In this document: positions 45,886 through 57,529 of the stretch, one piece after another | Numbering within the stretch: the first letter of the stretch is position 1 | Layout: the number at the start of each line of letters is the position of its first letter | From: Podocnemis expansa | Lineage: Eukaryota; Chordata; Testudines; Podocnemididae | Length of the DNA: 64,000 nucleotides | Direction of reading: 5' to 3' | Assembly (NCBI GenBank): GCA_007922195.1 | Contig: ML681971.1 | Span: 4,320,505 to 4,384,504, forward strand | Program-made: the position numbers and the translations under genes | The notes under the pieces: generated by a model | What the model was told of the DNA's origin: nothing | Database searches by the model: none | What the model saw: the letters and a program-made list of their open reading frames with translations, nothing else

Positions 45886-48705
45886 CCCTTGTACATTACA
45901 GACTGTCTACGTGTCATTGCTGCTGATATCCTTATTCGTATCAATGTACTATCTTTTTTCTTTTTAAACCTATACCATCATGTGGCAGTGAGTTCCCCAG
46001 GTAAGTATTATTTTCAGCTCTTTACCTCTCTCCTTTCACTCCACAACAGGTTTGCTCAGACCCATCCTAAATACACCCCCAATGTTTTGCAGCAAGCCTT
46101 TTTAGGAACAATATGGTTGACTTGTGCCTGGCTTAGCCTTTTATTTATTGATAGGCCTCTGTGCATGACAAACTAGCAAGCGCCACAGTTCCTTGGCAGC
46201 TCACACAGTCACAACTCATCATAGTGTGGGGGATGGGGTGGGAAACCTGAGTAAAACTGGGCAAAAGAGAAGTGCGGCTCCAGCGCCAGAGGGAGCTGGG
46301 GAACTGGGACCAAGAACTGGGAGAAGGAGACAAACAAATAACTTGTGACAGCTGGAAAATCCATTGGCTCTTTGGATGGAATTGAACTGACAAGCCAGAC
46401 CCAGAAGCAGCCCGTTCCCTTGTGGACTACTAAGCGATTGGAGTAATTCCTGCTTTCTTAACATGTCATCAGAGACTCAGTCTGAAACACCAACTAAACC
46501 CCCAACTTGTCATAAAGCTTCTGCTTTGAACACTGCCCAGTACAAGCTGTACGGAGGCTTTAGCCATTGCTGATGCATGGGGAGGGGGCTGCGGAAAGGG
46601 GGCTCTGCAACACTTCACTCCGGTGCTTGGGGGAGAGTACCCAGACTGTGCTCTCTTTAAAAGGAGCATCAGTGTACTGGCCCCTGACTGCCTCTTGGTT
46701 CTTGAAGGGAGTGGGGCTTCAGATCAGCCCATCTTCCCTAGCCACACCTGTATTGGTGTAGTCAGTAACCTCCAGGGGTTAGAGTGTCTCTGTGTTTTGT
46801 GCAGCAGGAGGAAGCTGCTGGATTTTGACTACCTGCTGCATGCACACGTGAGGGGTTGCAGATGGCTCCTGTCAGCTCCTTGCCACCACTTTGCAGAAAG
46901 TCCATGAACCCCCAGAAACTGGGCCTGCCCCTCTTGTCCCTCTATGTCTCCTCCCAGCAACTTAAGTGAAAAGAAATTGGTTTTCTTTACTGGGCTCCTG
47001 AATCTTACCCATGGTCACTGTTTTCGTGTGCAGCACTATCAGACTTCGCACAGACACCTGCACACTGGTACGCTCACCTCAGGTAGAAGGCAAGTCACTG
47101 ACATACATGGTCCATGCTACAAGCCCATCAAAATAACATAGGTTTTTCCCACACCATCCACCCGATCTGGCTCCTTCCTGGGGCATGAGTGTTGCTGTCA
47201 GTACACTGTCACCTTCAGTTGTGGGCCTGTATGTGTTTCCACATGGATGGGGGAATCTCTGGGTCTTTCTCAGAACTACTTCTGCCTGCTATGCAAGGCA
47301 CCCGGGTCTGTTCTTTCATCAGCTTCCATCCTGGCTGGGGGAGGGTAGGTCTGTGATGTTCTCCCCAAGAAACCCAGACCCATAAGTCATGTACAACCTC
47401 TGCTTCAGCAAAAGTTAGATGTGCATGATTTGAACCTTGTGTCAGCTCCTTGCCACCCGCATCTGTCCACTTCACCACCATATGGCATGGGACTCTGTCC
47501 TTCTGAACCTTGAAGTTCCAGAGATGTTGCCCTGCAGTGTACAGCCTCATTCATGAGACACTTGCAGAAATTGTGGTAGTCATGGCCTCTGAAGAGCCTG
47601 TGCCCACACTGATCTGGCTGCTGAACTGAGGTGTCCCATTTCACTTTAACTGCCTTGGTTCTGCAATAAAACCACCAACAGTTTAGCAATAATCATCAGA
47701 GACTGATGTGATGTCAAGCAAGAACAAGAGAAATAGAAAAGGGCTGAGAACAAAACCAAAACAAATACTCACTTCCTAGTGATGAAAACTTAATCCGAGA
47801 ACAGTCTAATCTTGGCCTAAGCATCTGTCTCACTTGAAGCAAACTATCAGCACCTCCAGCCTCCAGGCAAGAAGGCTGAACATTCACAGGATCAGAGGGC
47901 ACTAGCTACTTTGTTTCCTCAGGGGTGGCTACTCTCCCCTTCCCTTTATAGATCAGTGCATCTTTGCTGTGCATTTTGCTGACCGCTAACCCCAGCTTAT
48001 GTGCTGGGCCCCTGCTATGTGTCTTTTCTTAGAACTTCTTCATCCTCTGGTGAATTTACCTTTCTTCATTTGGCTTAATCACTTTGTTTACCTTCGATGT
48101 AAATGTACTCTCATTGTCCTTTGCTTGTACTCAAGGCCCAGACAAGGAAATCGGTATTCTTTCATGTTGGGCAGGGTTGCATATTAACTCTGGTCAGGGT
48201 GTGTGGTCCAAAATGATGTCACTCACACATACATAATTGTGTAGACACAGGCCCTACATATATCACATCATGATATTAATGACTGGTGCCCTCAGCTTTC
48301 ACACAAGACCTTTCTCAATACACTCAGAGGTGATAGCATTGTGCAGAATCAATTGACAATTGCTTGTTTTGGGGGACTCCGATGCCCTCTTTTTCTCCTA
48401 TGGTGTCTGGTCCCTGATTGTCAGAGGGTCTTTCAGGCTCTAGCCTTAGCACATCTCCACCAATCAGCTGGATGGTTCTGGTTGCTATTTTCTCTTCTGC
48501 TGGCAGATTGCTAGGATGCCCACCTGCAGGGTATCCTCTGAGTCTCCAGGCACTGTTCTGATGGGGGGGGGTACTGAGTAACTGAGTGTCACTAGCACAT
48601 CCGCCAACATCAGGAGGCTGATGTGACAGTCTGGCCTGTTTTCCAGCCGAGAGCCTTTCAGGAGATTTGAGGCTGGGGAGCCAACTGCATTTGTGATTGT
48701 TTGGA
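45886..48705. other. Mostly unexplained 2.8 kb
   Basis: No repeat assigned. The only stretch with protein-like character is the minus strand at 47215-47689, listed separately. Confidence 0.4.
47215..47689 (-). other. Unrecognised protein-like minus-strand stretch, two overlapping frames
   Basis: Frames 47405-47689 (94 codons) and 47215-47550 (111 codons) overlap in different registers. The second has a balanced, tryptophan-rich composition (segments VKWTDAGGKELTQG and VVHDLWVWVSWGEHHRP) rather than the low-complexity look of most chance frames here. I do not recognise the family, and no start context or splice sites were established. It may be the remnant of a mobile-element protein or a pseudogene, or may be chance. 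Confidence 0.22.
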
Positions 48706-48709
48706 GGAG

Positions 48710-49328
48710 TTCCAAAGGGGCAGCTGTGTTAGTCTAGTTCAGCAAAACCAGCAAGAAGTCTGGCGGCACTTTTAAAGACTAAAAAATTTATTTATCTCAT
48801 GAGCTTTCATGGGAGAAACTCCTACTTCATCAGACACTTTGAAGATGGGGGAAGTTACAGAATGAAAAGAAAATAAATGTAGGGAAGTGTCAGTCATAGG
48901 ATCAGATTACACTGTGACAGCAAATCAAAACAAAATTCAGACACTAGAGAACAGCATATAAAAGGTGAAGTTAAATTACCTGTTGTAATGCGAAAAGAAT
49001 AGAAAGTCTCTATTCAATCGTGAATTTGATTTTGTGACATAAGGCTTGAATAGGGACTGTGGATTCTTTTCCTATTACAACAGGTGATTTGACCTCACCT
49101 TCCTCTATATGTTGCTCCACAGTGTTTGAATTTTAACAAATGCTTTGATTTGCTGTCACAGTGTGACCTGATTCTATGACTTACACTTCCCTGCATTTAT
49201 TTCCTCCCATTCTGTAAGTTCCCTCATCTTCGCAGTGTCTAACAAAGTGGGAGTTTCTCCCATGAAAGCTCAGGCAACAGATAAATTTGTTAGTCTTTAA
49301 AAGTGCCACAGGCCTCCTTGTTTGTTTG
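48710..49328. mobile_element. Repeat family P, large inverted dimer (~619 bp palindrome)
   Basis: The left arm starts 'ttccaaaggggcagctgtgt' and reads for about 300 bp ('gggagaaactcctacttcat', 'aaataaatgtagggaagtgt', 'gacagcaaatcaaaac'). The right arm is its diverged complement ('gatttgctgtcacagtgtga', 'acttccctgcatttatttcc', 'gggagtttctcccatgaaag'). The centre is near 49025-49040. The last ~25 bp of the right outer end are missing. Confidence 0.9.
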
Positions 49329-49988
49329 GAGCAGGACAGCTTTGTGTCCCTGTCAGGCTGTCACACAGAAGACCACTCTGATGGGAGGATTCCATTCTTC
49401 ACTCGGCCTGGCCACCTGGGTGAGCCAGCAGCCTCTTTGCAAATGCTTCATGTGCATGGTGCAACATCCCCCATCAGGGGCTGCTCCACTTTCATTGCCC
49501 AGCTAAGCCTAGGCCCTAGGGAGCGGGAAGATGAGGGGCTATGCCAGCGCAGCAGAAGCAATGGAAGCAAGGCATCTCTTTGCAGGCAACGTCTAAGCTA
49601 GGGACTTCTCTGCAGATGTAGGGGGATGTGTCAGGAAGCAGTCACTCCTCCCTGTTGGCAGTTGAGTTGTCATGGGCTTATGCCATGCCACAGTTCATGG
49701 TCTTTCTCCATGTCTCGCCCCACTCAGTGCCATGGGAGTTTATAAACACCATTTAGCCCTGGAGCAAAAGGGAGGGTGGTGGGGCGAAAGGGATTTTTAC
49801 TGAGAAGTTGCTAGTTCTGTAATTGAATCGAGCCCTTAATGACAACAAGAAAAGAGGAACACAAGTCAAATGGGAGAGAGGTAAAATTTAATAGATTACT
49901 GCACAAGAGGAGCTAATATTAATAAACTGCTGGATAAAGGGATTTGTGCAGGTTTGTTAGGGAGATTAACTCAAATGTTGATTAGATT
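49329..49988. other. Unexplained, no gene seen
   Basis: A 104-codon plus frame begins in the repeat arm and is not recognisable. No other signal. Confidence 0.4.
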
Positions 49989-49996
49989 TCCTACAG

Positions 49997-50382
49997 CAGT
50001 GGTTCCCAACCTTTTTCAGGCTGGGGACCCCTTTTTAACAAAACAAATCTTTGCGGTCCCCCTGGCTGGTTATGTAATCTGGCCTGCATCACGCTGGTGG
50101 TGCCACTGGGACAGCTGGCAAAAGGCACCACTGCCACCATGGCCCGCGCTGTTGGGGAGCTGAGTCATGGCATCTAGGTCCCCCTGCCCTTGCCCCTCCT
50201 GGGGAGCCACCACAGCCTCATCCCCCTGCCAGGATCTGGCCATGGGCGGGGAGAGGCAGCCCTGCCAGGGGGCATCGGGGCTGCAGCTGGATTCTGGTAT
50301 TCATAAGGAGAGGCTCCATGGACCCCCTGCAACATGTCCGCGGACCCCCAGGGGTCCCCATACTCCAGGTTGGGAACCACTG
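49997..50382. mobile_element. Non-autonomous hAT, CAGTGGTTCCCAACC family
   Basis: The ends CAGTGGTTCCCAACC and GGTTGGGAACCACTG are exact complements, with the exact 8-bp duplication tcctacag at 49989-49996 and 50383-50390. 386 bp, non-coding. GC-rich right half. Confidence 0.95.
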
Positions 50383-50390
50383 TCCTACAG

Positions 50391-51055
50391 TAAACTCACC
50401 AATAAACAAGTGAAATGAGACAGATACATATGCTCCGTAGCTGTACAGGAGGGATCCTCCAATTTAGAACAGAGACCAAGATTAGCTGGTGAGGGAATCC
50501 TTTACTGGGTTCCCCAGCCCTTTGGGGGCATGGCTCCCCCTGGAGCAGTAAGCTGGTTGGTATGGAAAGGACACAACTGGACAGAGCACCAGAGTGGAGC
50601 TCGGGAGTTAGCCATAGCTCTGGTGCAGGTCGCTTCATAGTAATAATAAAAATAACTCTAGGTCTCCTCCTACCCTTTCATCCATCAGCCCCAGAGCACT
50701 TTACAAAGGTGGGAAGTGGCATTATTCCATTGCAAGGATGGGGAAATTGAGGCAAAGACTGACCCAGGGGATCTCTCACGCCAAAGCACAGGCCTCAGCC
50801 CTTGAGCAAAGTCCAGCTGATGGAGGCCATAGCAGCCTGTGGTCCTAGCAATAGTAGGAGAGACTTGGCCCTGCACATTTCATTGCTGTCCTGATTCAGT
50901 GTGCACTGTCCATATCAGGCCAGCTGGTGGCCTCCTTGTTCCTCACCAGCACAGCAGCCCCAGTCCTGCGACTGCCTGGCTCCAGGAGCTCCCAGCATGG
51001 CTGGGGCACAGTGAGAGTTTCAGGGCAGCCAACTCTCTCTGGCTCTTGACATATG
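50391..51055. other. No gene; MIR-like remnant at 50690-50770 (minus)
   Basis: 'agagcactttacaaaggtgg' then 'gatggggaaattgaggcaaa' is the antisense 3' half of a MIR-like SINE. The rest is unexplained. Confidence 0.6.
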
Positions 51056-51063
51056 CTCTACAC

Positions 51064-51274
51064 CAGGGGTCTCAAACTCAAATCACCACAAGGGCCACAT
51101 GAGGACTAGTCCAGGGCTGCATGAGGACTAGAACATTAGCCCAAGGGCTGCACCACTGAAACCTTTTTCATACAACAATATTGCAAATATCAGTAATGAT
51201 CATGTCATCGTGGGCCACAGAAAATAGCTTTAATGGCCATATGCAGCTTGTGGACCGTGTGTTTGAGACCCCTG
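51064..51274. mobile_element. Non-autonomous hAT, CAGGGGTCTCAAAC family
   Basis: The ends CAGGGGTCTCAAAC and GTTTGAGACCCCTG are perfect complements, with the exact 8-bp duplication ctctacac at 51056-51063 and 51275-51282. 211 bp, the best preserved hAT ends in the window. Confidence 0.96.
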
Positions 51275-51384
51275 CTCTACACAGCACAGCGCAACACATA
51301 GGAACTCCCCTCCCTGGGACAGCCTCCACTGGATTTATTTCCAGTGCCTGAAGGATCAAGATAGGGCATGCTATCACCTTTGCA

Positions 51385-51500
51385 GTACAGATGGACTAAG
51401 TGGTTTGCTCAATGTCCCCCCAACAAATCCACGGTGGAGAAGGGAATTTAATCTGAGACTCTCAGCTTCTAGGCTCAGGTTCTTATACCTGGAGAGATCT
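51385..51500 (-). mobile_element. MIR: MIR-like SINE remnant
   Basis: 'cagatggactaagtggtttg' then 'ctcaatgtccccccaa', with 'aatctgagactctcagcttc' and 'taggctcaggttctt', follow the antisense of a MIR from core to head. Diverged. Confidence 0.6.
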
Positions 51501-52660
51501 CTCTCTTTAAAAGTGCCAGCTCTATACCAGGATGCTAGCCCCCGGTTGGTTCTTTGGGTAGGGGAGATGTCAGCACATGCTGTCTTCCACTGGGGTCATC
51601 CATCTTTGGAGAAGATCAGCGACACTGCAGATGGAAAGCAGAGGTCTGGAGAAGGGTACTTCTCATGTTCAGTGCAAAAAGTTCCATACATGATGGTGCC
51701 TGGGAGCTGGAATTTAAAGAGATTCTGGCTCAGCCCTGCCCCCACTGAAAACAGAAATGCCTTCATCACAGAAATAAAGAAACAGTTGGGGGAGGAGGGG
51801 AAAGTCCAATGTGAGTCTGTTGCATTTCTTCCCTTGTCAGTTCACAAAATCACAGGAACGTTGTGAACATTTGCTGATATCCTTTTTCGCCCTTGATAAC
51901 CATACAATCTGTGCTATTGTCCCCCCCATGAAGTGCCATTCATCAGACTGAACGCTTCCTGAATGTGCACATTTGTTGTTATTTCAATGTGCATCTGGCC
52001 CCAAAACTTAAATGCGGAGGCAGCTTCCAGGGAAGACCCATATTCCTGGAGGGTGTTTAGCATGTGTGTGGGTAGCAGACACATAAAGGTCCTTCCGCTG
52101 CTACTTTCTCTCCTCCCCGGAGTGAACAATGTGAAAAATCTGTGGGGCCAACAACATCCCTTGCCCAAGTCCAAATTGCTGTGGATGGAGCTGCCCCAGG
52201 GAAAGATTTGGCCCAGTGTAGTTCTGAACACTGCAGTTAGAGGAAATCTACCTACCAACATCAATGAGCAATCTGTGTTGCATTGGTTTCATTATACACT
52301 CTTGTTTGCTAAATGTTGAATATTTAAGAAGGGGAAAATATCCTTTCCAGGGCTACCATCAGCTGCAAGGCCAAAAATTTCATCTGCTTCAGATTGTTCT
52401 AATCAGCTGGGAAATGCCATCTGGATCTTCACTCTTCTGTCCTGCCTCCACCCTGCACCAGGGCTCTGCAACACTGGGATTTTAAAAAATTAAATAGTAG
52501 CTGGTGTTTTCACTGGAAGAAGTAAAGTACCATCTCTGTGGGGTCTCGGCTCACATCCGATTTGATTGTTCACCCAATGATCCATCACTGTGCTGGGAAA
52601 GAGACCTCTGTGTGGCCCTGAGAGTCAGCCAGCACTTCCTCCATGACATGTGCTGGTGTT
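51501..52660. other. Unexplained, no gene seen
   Basis: Frames up to 153 codons (51405-51866) start inside the SINE and have no domain. Nothing else recognised. Confidence 0.4.
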
Positions 52661-52662
52661 GA

Positions 52663-52925
52663 GAATGGTGGTTTAGTGGCTAGAGTGTCAGCCTGGAACC
52701 CATGTTCAGGTCTGGTCCTGCCACAGAGTCCTACAGTCACATAGATGAAGCATGTGGGCTCAGCTCCTCAAAGGTATTTAGGTACCTAACTTCCAGTGGA
52801 ATCAATGAGAGCTAAATACCGTTGAGGGTCTGGACCTTGGCTGCTCTGTGCCTCAGTTTCCCCATTAGAACAATGGGGATAACAACATTTCTTGCCTCCT
52901 GAGGTGTTGGCAGGAGAGCTCCATT
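52663..52925 (+). mobile_element. MIR: MIR-like SINE split by a hairpin insertion
   Basis: The head 'ggtttagtggctagagtgtc' with 'catgttcaggtctggtcctg' is followed after an interruption by 'ctgtgcctcagtttccccat' and 'caatggggataacaacattt'. The interruption holds the short hairpin element at 52755-52842. Confidence 0.8.
52755..52842. mobile_element. Short foldback element within MIR
   Basis: Arms ctcaaaggtatttag (52767-52781) and ctaaataccgttgag (52812-52826) pair with one mismatch. The outer parts 'gggctcagctc' and 'gggtctggacc' pair weakly. The unit is non-coding and resembles a common turtle hairpin repeat. Confidence 0.65.
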
Positions 52926-53524
52926 AAAGATGGTGAATTGCTCAGCTCCTACAGTGATGGGGATGAGGTGAGCACTGAAGTGGGAGATAGATTTTGCAAA
53001 GTGGGCAGAGTGGTAATGAATAGGTGCAGAATGGAACAGGTGCTTGTGTACAGTAGAGCACACGCAGGGAAGAACAGACTGGGAAGGATGGAAGGGAAAG
53101 AGAAGAAAGTGGAGGAGTTGTTACACATTTGCCAAGGATCTTAAATAAAACATCCAATGTTCCTGCGTCTTCTGGCTCGCTCCAGTGAAATACAAGCTCA
53201 GTTGCCCCTGAGCCCCATCACAGCCAAGCAGGGCTGAATCCTGCTTTCACAGCCCTGTTTTGCTGGCTACTCACCCAGGACAACTAGTCTGGGAGAGACA
53301 CTGAGGGGCACCATCATCCATCAGTGAGAGACACAGATAATTCTAGAGCCAGAGTCGAAGAGCAAGCATGGCCTCTGCCTGGGTGACCACAGGCCAGTCA
53401 CATAGCAGGAAGCCCTAGCTGCAATGCAAGAAACATGAGCCACGCCAGCAGCTCTGACCCAGGACACTTCTTGGCTACTGAATGTCAAGAACTCCCAGGA
53501 CTGAAATCATCCATGCCTCCTTCA

Positions 53525-53623
53525 AAGCAGCATGGCCTAGTGGATAGAGCACTGGATTTGCACTCAGGAGATGTGGAGTCTGATTGGGACTCTGCCAGGG
53601 AATGATCCTTGGCGAGTGCCCTC
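53525..53623 (+). mobile_element. MIR: MIR-like SINE head
   Basis: 'catggcctagtggatagagc' (A-box-like) with 'ggagtctgattgggactctg' (decayed B box). The core and tail are cut off by the adjoining CR1 tail. Confidence 0.8.
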
Positions 53624-53805
53624 ATAGAATCATAGGAGTGGAAGAGATCTTGCAAGGTCATCTAATCCAGTCCCCTGCACTCAAGGCAGGACTGAGCATT
53701 AGCTAGACCACACCTGGCAAACATTTGTCCAACCTACTCTTAAAAATCTCCAGTGATGGAGACTGCATTGCATCCTTAGGCAGATGATTCCATTGTCTGG
53801 AATAT
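53624..53805 (-). mobile_element. CR1: CR1 3'-end fragment
   Basis: Starts with the CR1 terminal repeat and tail on the minus strand ('catagaatcataggagtgga', 'caaggtcatctaatccagtc') and runs to 'aatctccagtgatggagact' and 'gcagatgattccattgtctg'. Minimal overlap with the plus-strand CR1 that follows. Confidence 0.88.
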
Positions 53806-54343
53806 ATGGCTATTAATTCCATCCTGTAATAATAAGAATAAAGCAGTGGGAATATACAACTGACCACAATGGTGATAGTGACTATGAAATGCTTGGGGAG
53901 CTTAGAGAAGTTATAAAAATAAAAACCCTCAACAACAGGGGATTTCAACTAACCCCATGTTGACTGAGTACATCACCTCAGGAGGGGACGCAGAGATAGT
54001 TTCTTGACACCTTAAATGACTGCTTGTTGCAGCAGCTAGTCCTGAAATCCATAAGAGGAGAGGGAAATCTTCGTTTAGTCCTAAGGGACACACAGGACTG
54101 GTCCAAGATGTGCATATAGTTGAATTGCTTAGTAATATTGACCATAATTGAATAGAATTTAACATCTGTTGTTGGGGGGGGGTGACATCAAAATAGCCCA
54201 CCGTGGTAGCATTTAATTTTCAGAAAGGGGGACTACACAAAAAACAAGGAAGTTACTTCAACAGAAATTAAAAGGTACAGTGCCAAAAGTGAAATCCCTG
54301 CATGCTGCAGGGAAACTTTTTAAAGACATCATAAGAGAGGCTC

Positions 54344-54987
54344 TGTAGGTGGTTTGCAACACTCAACCCAGCTGTAGGGCACCTCCTGCCGGTTTTATTG
54401 GGGAATGCTCAAGTGGTCCCCCTCCAGATGGTCTGTCCTCCTCCCCTTTCCTCACTAGACTCTGCTCCTTGAGTCCCCCTTCTGGGATCTTAGCCTGCCA
54501 GCCAAGTCCCTTCCGTCCACCATTTCCAGGTTACAGTCCAGCTTGCCTTGGTCCTGGCCACTGGATATAAGTCAACGGCCAGCAAGCCCGTGCCATGCCT
54601 GGCACCTGTGCTGCACCTGCCACACTGGGTCTCATTCCCTGAAATCTAGAGTTCAGCTGCCATCCACCTCCAGCTTCTTGCCTAAGGATCCCAGCTCCAG
54701 CCACTGCTGCAGACTGCTCCCAACAGGATCCCTGGCTCCTGATGAGCTCCTAGTGCGGGCTGCCACTTGGAGCTCTCTGAGGTGCTGGCTCCTACAGCCA
54801 ACCTGCTAGGAAGAGGACCTTCTCCCTACAGTTCCCCACAGCAAACTGAGTAGCTAGCTCTGCTGCTCCCTTTTTATACTAGCCATCCACCCTCTGACTG
54901 GGTGCCAGCTCCTGGCAGCTGGTTGACTGCCACACCCAGGTTCCTCTTATCCCTGTGTGTGTCATAGCACAGAAACTGCACTGCTCC
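54344..54987 (-). mobile_element. LTR-like element inserted in CR1
   Basis: A 644-bp insertion flanked by aggctc on both sides (54338-54343 and 54988-54993), so CR1 reads ..gaggctcaattt.. when it is removed. On the minus strand it has a TATAAAA box (54878-54872) and AATAAA (54399-54394), about 480 bp apart, and ends ..ACCTACA. That promoter and polyadenylation order suggests a solo LTR with a long R. The 5' end reads GGAGCAG rather than TG, so other promoter-bearing elements remain possible. No coding sequence. Confidence 0.55.
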
Positions 54988-55945
54988 AGGCTCAATTTAA
55001 ATGTATATCTCAAATTAAAAAACATAGCAAGAGGAAAAAAAAGTACCACTGTGGCTAAACAACAAAGTAAAAAGAAGCAGTTGGAAGCAAAAGGTCATCC
55101 TTTAGAAAGCAGAAGTTAAAATCTATTGAGGGAAACAGAAAGGAGCATAAACTCTGGCAAATGATATGTAAAAACATAATTAGGAAGGATAAAAAGAATA
55201 TAAAGAACAACTAGCCAAAGTCTCAAAAAGAAACCGCAAAAAAAAAAAAGTACATCAGAAGCAGGAAGCTGATTAGACCATGAATGGGGCGACTGGACGA
55301 TCAAGATGCTAAAGGAACATTCAAGGAAGATAAGGCTATTGAGGAGAAACTAATGTATTCTTTGCATCAGTCTCTGCAACTGAGGATGTGAGAGAGATTC
55401 ACGAATGTGAACAATTCTTTTTAAGTGATAGATCGGAGGAACTGTCCCAGTGTGAGGGGTCACTAGAAGAAGTTTGGAACAAAGTGACAATTAAACTGTA
55501 AAAAATCACCAGGACAAGGTGGTATCCACCTAAGGAGAACTGTGTATGTAACTTATCATTTAAATAACCTTCTGTACCAGCTGACTAGAAGATGTGATGC
55601 TGATTTTTAAAAAAGGCTCCAGAGGTGATCCTGGCAATTACAGGCTAGTAAGCCTAATGTCAGCATCAGGAAAATCATTTGAAACTACAGAAGAGAACTG
55701 AATTATCAGACAGAGATGAACATGATTTGTAGAGGAAGAATCAATATGGTTTTTGTGAAGTGAAATCATAACTCACCAGTCTACTGGAATTCTTCAAAAT
55801 GTTAACAAACATGCAGACAAGGATGATCCAGTGCATAGGGTACACATAAACCTTCAGAAAAATTTACACAAGGTCTCTCACTGATGACTTTAAACATAGA
55901 AAGCAATTGTGAGGTAAGAGGGAAGGTCCACTCCTGGCTCAGTAA

Positions 55946-56357
55946 GGCTATGTCGACATTTGCAAGTGAGTTCAAATTAAGGAGGCTTAATTCGAATTTA
56001 GTATCTGTCTACGCTAGGCTTTCTTGAGTTTGAATTAAGGAATTCCTTAATTTGAACTAATGAAAACTTAGTTCAAATAAGTAAGACTTGCCAGTTAGTT
56101 TGAACTAACCCCTAAATTCAATCCTTAGTTCGAACTAAGGAGGGTGCAGACTAGCATTAACCCTTAGTCTGAACTTTAAAAGTTTGAATTAAGGGCAGTT
56201 CAAATTAACAAAGTGGACTAATTTGACTTAATGTGATGTCAAATTAGTCCACTTTGTTACTTTGAACTAATAAATTCGAGTTTAGTTCAAACTAAACTTG
56301 AACTTATTAGTTCAAATTAACAAATTTGAACTAACTTTTCCTAGTTTAGACATAGCC
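55946..56357. mobile_element. Harbinger-type MITE inserted in CR1
   Basis: The ends GGCTATGTCGACA and 'agtttagacatagcc' are near complements, with 3-bp duplication TAA (55943-55945 and 56358-56360). The interior is made of inverted 'agttcgaactaa' and 'ttgaactaa' type units. It shares the GGCTATGTC terminus with the TTTCGAAATAA MITEs but has a different interior motif. Confidence 0.9.
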
Positions 56358-57529
56358 TAACTGATTAAAAGATAGGAAACAAAGGGTAGGAATAAGTGAT
56401 CAGTTTTCAGAACGGAGAGAGGTAAATAGCAGTGTTCCCCGGGGTCTTTACTGGGAGCAGTAACTGTTCAATATATTCATAAATGATCCAGAAAAAGGGG
56501 TAAGCAGGGAGGTGGCAAAATTTGCAGATGATACAAAATTACTTAAAATAGGTGAGTCCAAAGCTGATTGCAAAGAGTTACAAAACTATATCACAAAACT
56601 GGGTGACCAGGCAACAAAATAGCAGATGAAATTCAGTATTGATAAATGCTAAGTAATGCACGTTGGAAAACATAATCCCAACTATACATACAAAATTATG
56701 GGATCTAAATTAGCTGTTAGCCCTCAAAGAAAGGTCTTGGAGTCACTGTGGATAGTTCCCTGAAAACATTCACTCAGTGTGCAGTGGCTATCAAAAAAGC
56801 TAACAGAATGCTGGGAATCATTAGGAAAGGGATAGATAATAAAAGAGAAAATATCATGTTGCGTCTTTATAAATCTATGATAATTCATCCAAATCTTGAA
56901 TACAGCATGCAGATCTGGCCACCCCATCTGGAGGGGGGAAAAAAGATATATTGGAATTGGAAAAAATACAGAAAAGACAAATAAAAAGATTATGGGTATA
57001 GAAAAGCTTCCATACAAGGAGATATTAATAACATTGGGACTTCTCATCTTGGAAGAGATGAGTAAATGGGGGAAAGGACAATATAAACATCTATAAAATC
57101 ATGACTGGGTTGGAGAACATCAGTAAGGAAGTGCCATTTACTCCTCCTCATAACACAAGAACTAGGAGCCACCAAATAAAATTAATAGGCAGTAAGTTTA
57201 AAATGAACAAAGGGAAGTATTTCTTCACACAGTGCACAGTCAACCTGTGGAACTCCTTGCCAGAGGATACTGTGAAGGCCATAATAGGGTTCAAAAAAGA
57301 ACTAGATAAATTCACAGAGGATGGTCCATCAATGATTATTAGCCAGGCTGGGCAGGGATTGCTGTTTGCCAGAGGCTAGGAATAGCCAATTACTTGATGA
57401 TTGCCTTGTTCTATTCATTACCTCTGAAGCACCTGACATTGGCCACTGTCAGAAGACAAGATACTGGGCTTGATGGACCATTGGCCTGAGCCAGTAAAAC
57501 CATTTTTTGTGGTCTTATATTCTTAACTA

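Larger units (their letters stand above)
53835..57520 (+). mobile_element. CR1: Old, long CR1 LINE with two nested insertions
   Basis: Decayed ORF2 can be followed from the end of the endonuclease (a GDFN-like 'ggggatttcaactaacccca' at 53938) through the linker. The RT follows, with FINDPEKG at about 56480 and FADDTKL at about 56520-56540. Then come the C-terminal region and a 3' UTR with 'cctctgaagcacctgacatt'. Dozens of stops and frameshifts make it a dead fossil. An LTR-like element (54344-54987) and a MITE (55946-56357) interrupt it, and both empty sites read straight across. Confidence 0.92.

Noticed and set aside
46567..46907. Possible exon (94-codon plus frame)
   Set aside because: No conserved domain, no convincing splice-site pair and no neighbouring exon.
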